A stretch of DNA of 10,719 nt from an uncultured Granulicatella sp. (GTDB lineage Bacteria; Bacillota; Bacilli; Lactobacillales; Aerococcaceae), in NCBI GenBank assembly GCA_947254045.1, contig CAMYBO010000034.1:1-10719 (forward strand). Direction: 5' to 3'. Below are positions 1 through 6,763 of this stretch, piece after piece. The position numbers and the translations under genes were made by a program. The notes beneath the pieces are model-generated. The model did no database searches. It was not told where the DNA came from and saw only the letters and a list, made by a program, of their open reading frames with translations. The first letter of the stretch is position 1. The number at the start of each line of letters is the position of its first letter.

Positions 1-46
1 CACCTGTGTTAGGTCGTCGGCAGCGTCAGATGTGTATAAGAGACAG
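1..46 (+). other. Illumina Nextera/Tn5 adapter (non-biological)
   Basis: Bases 14-46 equal the Nextera read-1 adapter, ending in the 19-base Tn5 mosaic end AGATGTGTATAAGAGACAG at 28-46. Bases 1-3 (CAC) fit the end of the P5 flow-cell sequence, and the ten bases between (4-13) fit a 10-nt i5 index. This is library-construction sequence left on a contig end, not part of the genome. Genomic sequence begins at about base 47, and whatever lay to the left is missing. Confidence 0.97.
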
Positions 47-96
47 GATGAAAAGGAAGTAGAATTCCCATTCCTTGACACACACTCCCCTAATAC

Positions 97-254
97 AAAA
101 AAGTAGGAATAGACTTCCCCGTAGTAGTAAAGGTATTAGTAGCCAAGTGTGGCTACTAATACTGGGGAAATTTGAGACCTTAAGCTCAAATTTTAGCCAT
201 GAGACCGCAGGTCTGCTGGCGTCCCTTACTACTACAAATGAAGTCTATTCCTAC
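97..254 (-). terminator. Probable terminator of the two-component/rlmI operon formed by the branched element
   Basis: Read on the minus strand, the 15-bp outer stem of the branched element is followed at once by six T's (A-run at 97-102 on the plus strand). This is the arrangement of an intrinsic terminator, except that the loop is a whole folded domain of about 120 bases. The rlmI stop codon (251-253) sits inside the 5' arm of the stem. Termination is inferred; one of the inner hairpins may dominate folding. Confidence 0.5.
103..254. repeat. Multi-branched nested inverted-repeat element
   Basis: Five helices can be read directly. An outer stem of 15 perfect base pairs joins 103-117 to 240-254 (GTAGGAATAGACTTC and its complement). 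After a small internal loop (118-120/236-239) a second perfect 10-bp stem joins 121-130 to 226-235. Inside these are three hairpins: a perfect 12-bp stem 133-144/151-162 with loop AAGTGT, a perfect 9-bp stem 168-176/185-193 with loop 177-184, and a short stem 202-206/210-214 capped by GCC/GGC at 196-198/218-220. Together they form a closed multi-way junction of 152 bases. No protein is plausible inside it. It could be a composite transcription terminator, a small structured RNA or a miniature mobile repeat; I do not recognise the family. No target-site duplication is visible at its edges. Confidence 0.85.
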
Positions 255-1435
255 GCCTCCAATTCCACAAAAACAACCTTCAAATAATCACTCAGCGGCG
301 TACATGGCGCCACTGGAAAATCCATCGGCAATTTCTTCTGATGTGCTAAACGATATCTTCTACCAGAAGAACGAAGTCCCTTATGAATCATTTCTAAAAA
401 TTGCTTCTCTGAAACATTTGCCGCATTCGTCGACAAAATTAAATTCCCATTTTTTGCCGTTAACGGAACTAACTGCTCCACTAAATTAGCATAATCTTTC
501 GCAACCGAAAAAGTTCTCTTCTTCGTACGAGCAAAACTAGGCGGATCTAACACAATCGTATCAAACGTTAATTCTTTCTTTGCAGCATATTTAATATAAT
601 CAAACACATCCATTACATATATCTTCTGCTTAGATGCATCTATCCTATTCACTTCAAATTGCTCCTTAGTCTTCTCTAAACTACGATTAGCAACATCTAC
701 ACTCGTTGTCTGAATCGTACCACCCATTGCTGCAGCAACAGAAAACGCACCCGTATAACTAAATAAATTTAAAATCGTTTTTCCTGCACTATAGTCATCT
801 CTTAATAATGTACGAACTTCACGCTGATCTAAAAAGATTCCAGTCATCAATCCTTCATCAAGATACGTTGCATAACGAACTCCTTCTTCTTGAATAATTA
901 ATGGCTCACTCGCCTTAACTCCTCTTACAAATTGACTTTCTGGTAGTTTTTCTTTTGAAGCATAACGAATCTTTTCATAAATCCCTTGAATACTTGGAAT
1001 TGCTTCTTTTAATTGGTCTATGATTAACTCTTTCCATTGATAAATCCCTGCACTATACCATGAAACAACGACGAACCCATCATACCAATCAATCGTAATT
1101 CCACCAAGTCCATCTCCTTCTCCATTAAACAATCGAAAAGCTGTTGTACTTTCATCCCCCATTAAAGCAGAACGCTTTTGTACAGCTTTTTGGAAGATTC
1201 CTTTTATAAATGAAGGTGTTAATTTCTCTCCATCTTTTTTAGAATAGACCCAACCGATTCCTTTATGTTGAAATCCTACATAAGCCATTGCTAAAAATTC
1301 TTTTTTTTCATCACAAACACGGACATATTCGCCCTCTTTTGCTTCCAACGGTTTTGCTAAATCTTCTTGATTTAATAAAGGAGACCCCTTTTTCACTAAT
1401 TTTGCGGCTTTTGTTTTTAAAATGATTTCTCTCAT
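251..1435 (-). CDS. rlmI: RlmI-like class I SAM-dependent 23S rRNA methyltransferase
   Basis: 394 aa, close to the usual length of the RlmI/RlmK-type COG1092 family. An N-terminal PUA-like RNA-binding domain covers about residues 1-80, followed by a linking region and a Rossmann-fold methyltransferase domain from about 180. Visible motifs are GIFLDQR (199-205), the SAM-binding NLFSYTGAFS (223-232), and motif IV LDPPSF (296-301). E. coli RlmI makes 5-methylcytosine 1962 in 23S rRNA. Its motif VI has Ser-Cys-Ser, while here the equivalent stretch is LSTNAAN (334-340) with no cysteine, so the target base or chemistry may differ. The start is fixed by AAGGAG nine bases upstream, and ATGA overlaps the stop of the VanZ-like gene, implying translational coupling. 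The TAG stop lies in the stem of the following structured element. Family call is secure; the exact modification is not. Confidence 0.9.
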   Translation of the reverse strand: MREIILKTKAAKLVKKGSPLLNQEDLAKPLEAKEGEYVRVCDEKKEFLAMAYVGFQHKGIGWVYSKKDGEKLTPSFIKGIFQKAVQKRSALMGDESTTAFRLFNGEGDGLGGITIDWYDGFVVVSWYSAGIYQWKELIIDQLKEAIPSIQGIYEKIRYASKEKLPESQFVRGVKASEPLIIQEEGVRYATYLDEGLMTGIFLDQREVRTLLRDDYSAGKTILNLFSYTGAFSVAAAMGGTIQTTSVDVANRSLEKTKEQFEVNRIDASKQKIYVMDVFDYIKYAAKKELTFDTIVLDPPSFARTKKRTFSVAKDYANLVEQLVPLTAKNGNLILSTNAANVSEKQFLEMIHKGLRSSGRRYRLAHQKKLPMDFPVAPCTPLSDYLKVVFVELEA

Positions 1436-2070
1436 AATTCTAATCTCCTTGTTCTCTCTTTATATTTTTTATAACACCAATATCCCAAAACGCTTCCCAA
1501 CACATTACAAATGACATCATCAATATGAGTGACACCTGTTGAAAATAACCATTGACTAATTTCTATTAAAAGAGAGATCGATAAACCCGCCCAAAAAGAT
1601 AGTTTATAATAACTTTTCTCCTTTAATAAAATCCCACAAAATAAACCAATTGGCATAAACCAAATAATATTCCCAAATACATTATAATATGCTGCAAATA
1701 GAGATCCGTGTGTAAATAATTTTACACTATCTACAAAAGGTATCCAATAAATTTCTTGCAACGGTCGTGGTGAAACGGTCATCAATTTAAAAATACTTGA
1801 TTGTCGAAAAATCGTAACATTTAATAATACGAGTAAATAAAAAATAAATAAATGAAGATAACTCTCTAATTTCCAATTAATCGTTTGTTTGTAATAGTTT
1901 CTAAATAAGAGAGAAATCGACCATACTCCTAGCCATCCTATAAAGAATATAAGAGCATGATCGATACTATTCATTAAAAGACGAATCAAAGGGAAATGAT
2001 TTATTCGCCCGTCCAACAATTGTTCTATCCATTGATAGATTGGTTCTAAAAAAAACATTTCCCGATTCAT
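1432..2070 (-). CDS. VanZ-family integral membrane protein
   Basis: 212 aa with about five hydrophobic segments (roughly residues 35-56, 70-88, 130-148, 157-176 and 186-200). The C-terminal half carries the VanZ signature: NVFGNIIWFMPIG (130-142), an IEISQ block (169-173), and HIDDVICNVLG (182-192), with polar residues E170, Q173, D184 and D185 in or near the membrane. VanZ of Tn1546 gives low-level teicoplanin resistance, but most family members are chromosomal with unknown function, probably at the cell envelope. There is no vanHAX-type cluster here. The gene begins eight bases after the histidine kinase stop with AAGGA upstream and overlaps rlmI by four bases. It is therefore likely controlled by the two-component system; an envelope-stress role is inference. 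Confidence 0.88.
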   Translation of the reverse strand: MNREMFFLEPIYQWIEQLLDGRINHFPLIRLLMNSIDHALIFFIGWLGVWSISLLFRNYYKQTINWKLESYLHLFIFYLLVLLNVTIFRQSSIFKLMTVSPRPLQEIYWIPFVDSVKLFTHGSLFAAYYNVFGNIIWFMPIGLFCGILLKEKSYYKLSFWAGLSISLLIEISQWLFSTGVTHIDDVICNVLGSVLGYWCYKKYKERTRRLEL

Positions 2071-2078
2071 CCCTTTCC

Positions 2079-3485
2079 TTATTCCTTTTCTTCTTTTCCA
2101 GGGAATGTAAGTGTAAATGTCGTTCCTTTTCCAACTTCACTATCTGTCTGTATTGTTCCATGATGACTCTTCATTAATGAATGAACAATCGCTAAGCCAA
2201 TTCCAGACTCCCCATATTTTGTACTCTTTCTTGAAACATCTGCTTTATAAAATCTTTCCCAGATTGCTTCGACTTCTTTTTTACTAATTCCAATTCCATC
2301 GTCAATAATTTGCACAATGGCATTCGAATCTTCATTCCAACCTTTAATGAGAATATGACCCTTATCCGTAAATTGGTTCGCATTTTTCGTCATATTCACT
2401 AAAATTTGAATAAAGCGATCATAATCTGCATAAACTGTAAAGTCTTCTGGACATTCACAGCGTAAATCATTTCCTTTATTCTTAGCTAATTCTTGTAATT
2501 GATCAACAACATTTTGTAAAGCTTCTGCGCCTGAGAAGTTTTGTTTCACCAACACAATTTGATCGGAACGAATTTTTTCATAGTCTAGATTCTCATTTAC
2601 TAATCGAATCAAGCGTTGTGTTTCATTAGTGATTAATTCTAAACTTCTCTCACGGCGAGACTCTGGTATCATGTGGTGAATTAATCCTTCCAGTAATCCA
2701 TTCATCGTTGTAAGTGGTGTTCTCATCTCATGAGCTACGTCCATCATTAATTGACGTCTTAAATTCTCTTGTCGTTCAATTTCTTGTTCAGATTTCTGTA
2801 AAGATTCTGCCATCTTATTAAAGTCCATTACTAAATCATCGAACTCATCTCGTTTTTGAGTTGGCAGTGATATATCATAATTTCCTTCTGCAATTTCGTG
2901 AGTCGCTTTTCTCAAGCGATTAATTCGTCTTGTTTGATAGTTGGCAAATAAGACACTCAGAATGACTCCTGCCACTGCTGCTGATGAAAATCCTACTAAA
3001 ATCGAATTTCTTAATTCCGCCATTTCCGTTTCAATACGACTTAATGGACTAGAAATCGCTAGGAACCCATTATATGTTTGATTTTTGAAAATCGGATAAT
3101 AAATCGTTACTAAATCTGCTGCTTCTCCCACAAAATTATGCTTTGTTTGCTTCATATTAATGGCAGATCCATCTTGAAGATCTTGTAATTCATCATCCGT
3201 TAATGAACTTTTGACATTTAATACCGTTGCTGGATAAGTCATTTTATTATCTTTATCAAAAATCGCCACTCCTAAATGTTCATCTTTCAATAAGGATAAG
3301 CTGCTATTAATCTCATCTGCTGTTAAATCATGTACTAATATCGCTTTAGCATATCCAAATAATTGTTGCGACCGTTGTAAGAAAATTTTATTGGTCATGA
3401 CATTATAAAATAACAATCCACAAACAACAACGGATACTAATACAACTGATAAAAATCCTACTAATTGTTGGTAAAAATATTTCAT
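2079..3485 (-). CDS. Membrane sensor histidine kinase with HAMP domain
   Basis: 468 aa. A first membrane segment at about residues 8-28 and a second at 162-182 enclose an extracytoplasmic sensor domain of about 130 residues. HAMP follows (about 183-236), then the dimerisation and phosphoacceptor helix with DVAHEMRTPLTT (249-260; H252 is the phosphorylated histidine). The HATPase domain shows the N box around NMTKNAN (364-370), G1 DDGIGI (395-400), the F box WERFYKAD (409-416) and G2 GESGIGLAI (425-433). All catalytic boxes are present, so it should be active. It starts three bases after the response regulator stop with only a weak ribosome binding site, so translation is probably coupled. The signal is not evident; I cannot assign it to a named pair. 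Confidence 0.95.
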   Translation of the reverse strand: MKYFYQQLVGFLSVVLVSVVVCGLLFYNVMTNKIFLQRSQQLFGYAKAILVHDLTADEINSSLSLLKDEHLGVAIFDKDNKMTYPATVLNVKSSLTDDELQDLQDGSAINMKQTKHNFVGEAADLVTIYYPIFKNQTYNGFLAISSPLSRIETEMAELRNSILVGFSSAAVAGVILSVLFANYQTRRINRLRKATHEIAEGNYDISLPTQKRDEFDDLVMDFNKMAESLQKSEQEIERQENLRRQLMMDVAHEMRTPLTTMNGLLEGLIHHMIPESRRERSLELITNETQRLIRLVNENLDYEKIRSDQIVLVKQNFSGAEALQNVVDQLQELAKNKGNDLRCECPEDFTVYADYDRFIQILVNMTKNANQFTDKGHILIKGWNEDSNAIVQIIDDGIGISKKEVEAIWERFYKADVSRKSTKYGESGIGLAIVHSLMKSHHGTIQTDSEVGKGTTFTLTFPGKEEKE

Positions 3486-3488
3486 CTT

Positions 3489-4199
3489 CTAAATCCCACT
3501 ATCATCAAATTTATATCCGACACCCCATACTGTTTGAATAACATGAGGGCCAACTGCTTCAATTTTTTGACGTAATTTTTTAATATGGGCATCAATCGTA
3601 CGTTCATCACCATAAAATGGATCTTCCCAAATTTTTGTTAATAAGTGTTCTCTTGAGAATACTTGGCGAGGATGTTGTGCCATTAAGACTAATAAATCAA
3701 ACTCTTTCGGAGTCAATCCATCAATTTTCACGCCGTCAATAAAGGCTTCATGAGTTTTTGTATTAATAGCAACGTGTTTTGTTTCAATATCAAATTGCCC
3801 TGAACTTGTTGGAGCTTCACTAGAAGTTCCTCGACCAATACGGCGATGCAATGCTTTAATTCTAGCCATCATGGTTAAGGGACTAAATGGTTTTGCAACA
3901 TAATCATCTGCTCCAATTTCTAACCCAATAACTTGGTCACTTTCTGAATCTCTTGCTGTTAGCATGACAATCGGTACTTGTTCATTCATTTGACGAATTT
4001 GACGACAAATTTGCATGCCATCCATTGAAGGTAAGTTTAAATCTAAAATCACTAAACTCCATTTATCTTGGTCATTAACAAATGCATCATAGCCTTCTTG
4101 CCCATCATGATAAAATTCCGCTGTCCAACCTTCTTTTTCAAAAAACATTTCCATCATTTCACACACTGCTTCTGTATCTTCAATCATTAAAATATGCAT
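3489..4199 (-). CDS. OmpR/PhoB-family response regulator
   Basis: 236 aa from the ATG at 4199. An in-frame reading frame extends upstream to 4361, but it crosses the promoter and a terminator, and the purine-rich AAGGGGGAAG seven bases before 4199 fixes the start. The receiver domain (about 1-120) has the acidic pair E7-D8, phosphoacceptor D53 in VILDLNLP, T81 and K103. A linker around 123-133 precedes the winged-helix DNA-binding domain, with DGLTPKEFDLL, RTIDAHIKKLRQKI and VWGVGYKF. It is the partner of the kinase encoded next in the same transcript. An 11-bp direct repeat upstream of the promoter suggests that it controls its own operon. Confidence 0.95.
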   Translation of the reverse strand: MHILMIEDTEAVCEMMEMFFEKEGWTAEFYHDGQEGYDAFVNDQDKWSLVILDLNLPSMDGMQICRQIRQMNEQVPIVMLTARDSESDQVIGLEIGADDYVAKPFSPLTMMARIKALHRRIGRGTSSEAPTSSGQFDIETKHVAINTKTHEAFIDGVKIDGLTPKEFDLLVLMAQHPRQVFSREHLLTKIWEDPFYGDERTIDAHIKKLRQKIEAVGPHVIQTVWGVGYKFDDSGI

Positions 4200-4232
4200 C
4201 TTACTTCCCCCTTTTTGAATCATTTCACACTT

Positions 4233-4261
4233 AGTATACCTTAATTTTATGAATCCGTTAA
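4233..4261 (-). promoter_or_regulatory. Promoter of the response regulator-kinase-vanZ-rlmI operon
   Basis: On the minus strand the -10 box is TATACT (4233-4238) and the -35 box TTAACG (4256-4261), separated by exactly 17 bases. The -10 is close to consensus and the -35 matches four of six positions, as expected for an activator-assisted promoter. It lies between the upstream terminator and the regulator start at 4199. Confidence 0.65.
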
Positions 4262-4271
4262 CTAGAAAGTA

Positions 4272-4288
4272 TGAAGATTTTGTGAAGA
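4272..4288 (-). promoter_or_regulatory. 11-bp direct repeat, likely response-regulator binding site
   Basis: The hexamer TCTTCA occurs twice on the minus strand (4283-4288 and 4272-4277), start to start 11 bases apart. One helical turn between tandem half-sites is the usual geometry for OmpR-family regulators. The pair sits about ten bases upstream of the -35 box, a class II activator position. Binding by the adjacent regulator is inferred. Confidence 0.5.
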
Positions 4289-4290
4289 TG

Positions 4291-4316
4291 AAAAAAGAGA
4301 CGACCGAAGTCGCCTC
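4291..4316 (-). terminator. Intrinsic terminator with UUCG tetraloop
   Basis: Minus-strand stem GAGGCGAC pairs with GTCGTCTC (4309-4316 with 4297-4304; eight pairs, one G-U) around a UUCG tetraloop (4305-4308), followed by six T's (4291-4296). It overlaps the last two bases of the broken upstream gene's stop codon and insulates the two-component operon from transcription coming from the right. Confidence 0.93.
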
Positions 4317-4751
4317 AGAATTTTCCAATTTGTTTTTCTTGTTCTGCAACGCTCTCTGCACTCGTCAATCCATTTGCTACAGCTTTTTTTGCTTCTTCTC
4401 TATCAAAATCCTTAACAATATCAAATCAAATCTCTATTTTTGGTTGTCGATGAGTAGTTGGAACAAGCCAATAATACTCTGTCTTTTTCAATTCTTCTGC
4501 TAAACTTGTATCATCCATCTTAGGAACAATTTCCAAAAATGATGCTTCTTCATACACTTTCACTGCTTTATCCCATTGAATATCCGAAGATAGAAATAAT
4601 TGATTCAACCTTCCTCTGATTTTGTTGCTAAACTTTCAAATTTACTTTGACTGATATCAGAAGCCATATTCTCACTTTCCATTGCCAATACAGTCGAGCT
4701 TCCTAAAATAAATACAAACAAACCAAATAGTAAAGCAATCATCTTTTTCAT
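4315..4751 (-). pseudogene. Broken gene for a small secreted protein (frameshift plus in-frame TGA)
   Basis: A strong GGAGGA seven bases upstream fixes the ATG at 4751. The first 48 codons encode a typical signal peptide (MKKMIALLFGLFVFILG, then SSTVLA with a likely cleavage site) and a short polar stretch, ending at a TGA at 4605-4607. Coding-like sequence continues in the -1 frame from about 4608 (LNQLFLSSDIQWDKAVKVYEEA...) to a TGA at 4426-4428. After that TGA the same frame stays protein-like for 35 codons (FDIVKDFDREEAKKAV... to QIGKF) and stops at 4315-4317 inside the terminator stem. One lost T in GGTTTGAA would explain the frameshift, and a point mutation the internal TGA. The reconstructed ancestor would be about 144 residues, exported and without recognised domains. 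Its function is unknown. The signal peptide part could still be made alone. Confidence 0.75.
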
Positions 4752-4970
4752 GTTATTTCCTCCATTCTTCATGAACCATCCTTGCATCCTATTTTATAAA
4801 CTCTGTAAATCATCAGCATTTATCATTATTTTTACTCATTACAACTGATCAACCATGCATCGTAGTTACACATCTCCATGTTGTATAACTCACGTCTTTT
4901 AATAACATTGTACTGCAACACTCTTCTTGTATAAACGATTACTTTTCTTAAGTTCAAAAAATGATCAATC

Positions 4971-5489
4971 TTATTCTTGTAATTTGAATCGTAAACTATT
5001 CAATTGATCCATCTGTTCATCACTCCATGGTGAGCGACGTCTGGAAATTTCTTGATATTGTCTTGATAATTGATTTTGTTTCTTCTTACTTCTTTGAATT
5101 TCTTTAAAAAATTCTCTTGCAGATTTTCTTAAAGCACCTTTTTGAAAAATGACCCATTGTTCTGCTAAATCACTCGTTGCTACAGACACTTGAATAACTT
5201 GCGTATTCATTTCACTAACTGTTCTCTCAATGTATTCATCAGCAGTTTCATCTTCTGCTGTAAAGATGACTTTCACTTGAGAAGATTCAAATGACTGAGT
5301 AATTCCTGGAACAAATTGTGCATCAAAAACAATCCACACTTCAACATGTTCAAATTTTCTAAAATTAGCGCAATGATGGATGAGTAAATCACGAGCACTT
5401 TCTAAATCATCTTGTTTTTTTAAACTCACTAATTCAGGCCAAGCTCCAATCATATTATACCCATCAATGATATATAATTGTTTCTTCAT
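4971..5489 (-). CDS. rae1: NYN/PIN-like ribosome-associated endoribonuclease Rae1 (YacP)
   Basis: 172 aa, the normal size of the YacP family. The NYN (PIN-like) nuclease domain covers about residues 1-145. It starts with the diagnostic IIDGYNMI (D9, N12) and continues with acidic residues D56 in VFDAQ, D84 in DETADEYIE and D107 in ATSDLAEQ, which would form the metal-binding site. The C-terminal third is highly basic (KKKQ...SRRR), suited to RNA or ribosome contact. In Bacillus subtilis Rae1 cleaves mRNA in the ribosomal A site. AGGTGA precedes the ATG at 5489, and the gene begins ten bases after the rlmB stop. It is the last gene of the operon; no strong terminator follows directly. Confidence 0.93.
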   Translation of the reverse strand: MKKQLYIIDGYNMIGAWPELVSLKKQDDLESARDLLIHHCANFRKFEHVEVWIVFDAQFVPGITQSFESSQVKVIFTAEDETADEYIERTVSEMNTQVIQVSVATSDLAEQWVIFQKGALRKSAREFFKEIQRSKKKQNQLSRQYQEISRRRSPWSDEQMDQLNSLRFKLQE

Positions 5490-5499
5490 AAATCACCTA

Positions 5500-6348
5500 T
5501 TAATGACGAGAACGAAAAACTTCATACATCATTAAAGCACTTGCGACACTTGCATTCAAACTTTGAACATGTCCTGTCATCGGAATCGTAATCATCTCAT
5601 CTACGGCATCTTTAACAATACGAGATACTCCTTTTCCTTCATTCCCCATCACAATCGCAATTGGACCTTTTGTATTCCATTGACGATAATCCGTTCCTTT
5701 CATATCTGTTCCGAACACCCAAACTCCATGTTCTTTCAACTGTTCAATTGTTTGAGTTAAATTCGTCACACGAACAACGGGAACATGCTCGATAGCCCCT
5801 GTAGAAGCTTTTGCTACGGTAGAAGTTAAGGAAACACTTCTTCTCTTCGGAATAATAATACCGTGAACTCCCGTAGCATCTGCAGTACGTAAAATACTTC
5901 CTAAATTATATGGGTCTTCAATTCCATCTAAAATTAAAATAAATGGATCTTCATTTTTTCCCTGAGCCTTTTTAAAAACATCTTCTAAAGTCGCATATTC
6001 ATATGCTGCAATTGAAGCAACAACTCCTTGATGGACAACTTCCCCAACAAGATCTTGTAATTTAGCTTTCGGAACATTTTGAATTTGAATTCGATGTTCT
6101 TTTGCTAAATCAATAATCGGTGTAATTTCTTTCCCAGATAAAGCTTCTTGGATCCATAATTTGTTCACACGTTCTGGTTGTTGTAAAGCTTCTCTTACTG
6201 CATGACGTCCATATACAAAATCTGTGGACTCTTGTTCATTTAAAAAACTTTCCGGTGTATATTTTGGACGAGGTGCTTTAGCCTCTTTTTTGAAGCCCTT
6301 TGGTTGACTCCCTTTTTGTCTATTCGAATTTTTTTCTTGTCTAGCCAT
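5500..6348 (-). CDS. rlmB: 23S rRNA (guanosine 2'-O)-methyltransferase RlmB, SpoU family
   Basis: 282 aa from the ATG at 6348, chosen because GGAGG lies six to seven bases upstream; the frame is open to 6381 but without such a site. Residues 1-35 are a basic tail common in Firmicutes homologues. The substrate-binding L30e-like domain starts at DFVYGRHAV (43-51), and the trefoil-knotted SPOUT domain follows. Its three motifs are LDGIEDPYNLGSILRTAD (140-157; N148 and R154), MGNEGKGVS (234-242) and IPMTGHVQSLNASVASA (255-271). E. coli RlmB methylates G2251 in the peptidyl-transferase P loop. The start lies eight bases inside mrnC, so the two are translationally coupled. Confidence 0.95.
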   Translation of the reverse strand: MARQEKNSNRQKGSQPKGFKKEAKAPRPKYTPESFLNEQESTDFVYGRHAVREALQQPERVNKLWIQEALSGKEITPIIDLAKEHRIQIQNVPKAKLQDLVGEVVHQGVVASIAAYEYATLEDVFKKAQGKNEDPFILILDGIEDPYNLGSILRTADATGVHGIIIPKRRSVSLTSTVAKASTGAIEHVPVVRVTNLTQTIEQLKEHGVWVFGTDMKGTDYRQWNTKGPIAIVMGNEGKGVSRIVKDAVDEMITIPMTGHVQSLNASVASALMMYEVFRSRH

Positions 6349-6763
6349 GTTTTTCCTCCATTTGTTGAATACACCATGCAATCACTTCATCTAATCGATC
6401 TTTTTGTCCACTTAAATATAAATAGCCAATCATCGATTCAAATCCAGTCGACATACGATACGTAATGACATCTGCATTTTTTGCCTTAGTATGACTCTTC
6501 GCATTTCTTCCACGTTTGAAGTATTCTAATTCTTCTTCTGTTAAAAATGACTCGCTATCCAACATTTGTTGAATTAAATTCGCTTGAGCCTTGGCAGAAA
6601 CATAACGAGTAGCTTCACGATGCAAGACATTTGGTTTCGTCTTTCCAGTTCTTAACACATGTTGACGAATATATAATTCATAAATGCCATCACCCATATA
6701 AGCTAATGTTAATCCATTTAATAAATGCCAATCTTTAATGATTTCCATTATACTCTTCTCCAT
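6341..6763 (-). CDS. mrnC: Mini-ribonuclease III
   Basis: 140 aa. An RNase III catalytic domain without the double-stranded-RNA-binding domain, as expected for Mini-III. The first signature is LNGLTLAYMGDGIYELYIR (15-33) with catalytic D25; the second is STGFESMIGYLYLSG (105-119) with E109. In Bacillus subtilis Mini-III trims both ends of 23S rRNA. The start at 6763 lies inside the end of cysS with AAGGA five bases upstream. A second ATG at 6748, overlapping the cysS stop as TAATG with GGAG nine bases upstream, is an equally reasonable start. Its place between cysS and rlmB is the conserved Firmicutes order. Confidence 0.95.
   Translation of the reverse strand: MEKSIMEIIKDWHLLNGLTLAYMGDGIYELYIRQHVLRTGKTKPNVLHREATRYVSAKAQANLIQQMLDSESFLTEEELEYFKRGRNAKSHTKAKNADVITYRMSTGFESMIGYLYLSGQKDRLDEVIAWCIQQMEEKHG

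Noticed and set aside
75..80. TTGACA as a plus-strand -35 box.
   Set aside because: No -10 box lies 15-19 bases downstream; the sequence there is an A-run and the start of the branched element.
47..97. A minus-strand gene starting just after the branched element (open frame from a GTG behind AGGGGAG).
   Set aside because: Only about 13 codons remain before the adapter, with no recognisable motif, so it cannot be supported.
103..254. Retron msr-msd RNA (inverted a1/a2 ends enclosing hairpins).
   Set aside because: The overall shape invites the idea, but no reverse transcriptase is in the window and I see no typical msr or long msd hairpin arrangement. The missing sequence to the left prevents a full test.
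1432..2070. Part of a vancomycin/teicoplanin resistance cluster.
   Set aside because: No vanH, vanA/B-type ligase or vanX is nearby, and VanZ-family proteins are common chromosomal genes.
4426..4428. TGA recoded as an amino acid (alternative genetic code or selenocysteine).
   Set aside because: Genes such as pyrP and the VanZ-like gene end normally in TGA, and the same gene also has a frameshift, so decay is the simpler reading.
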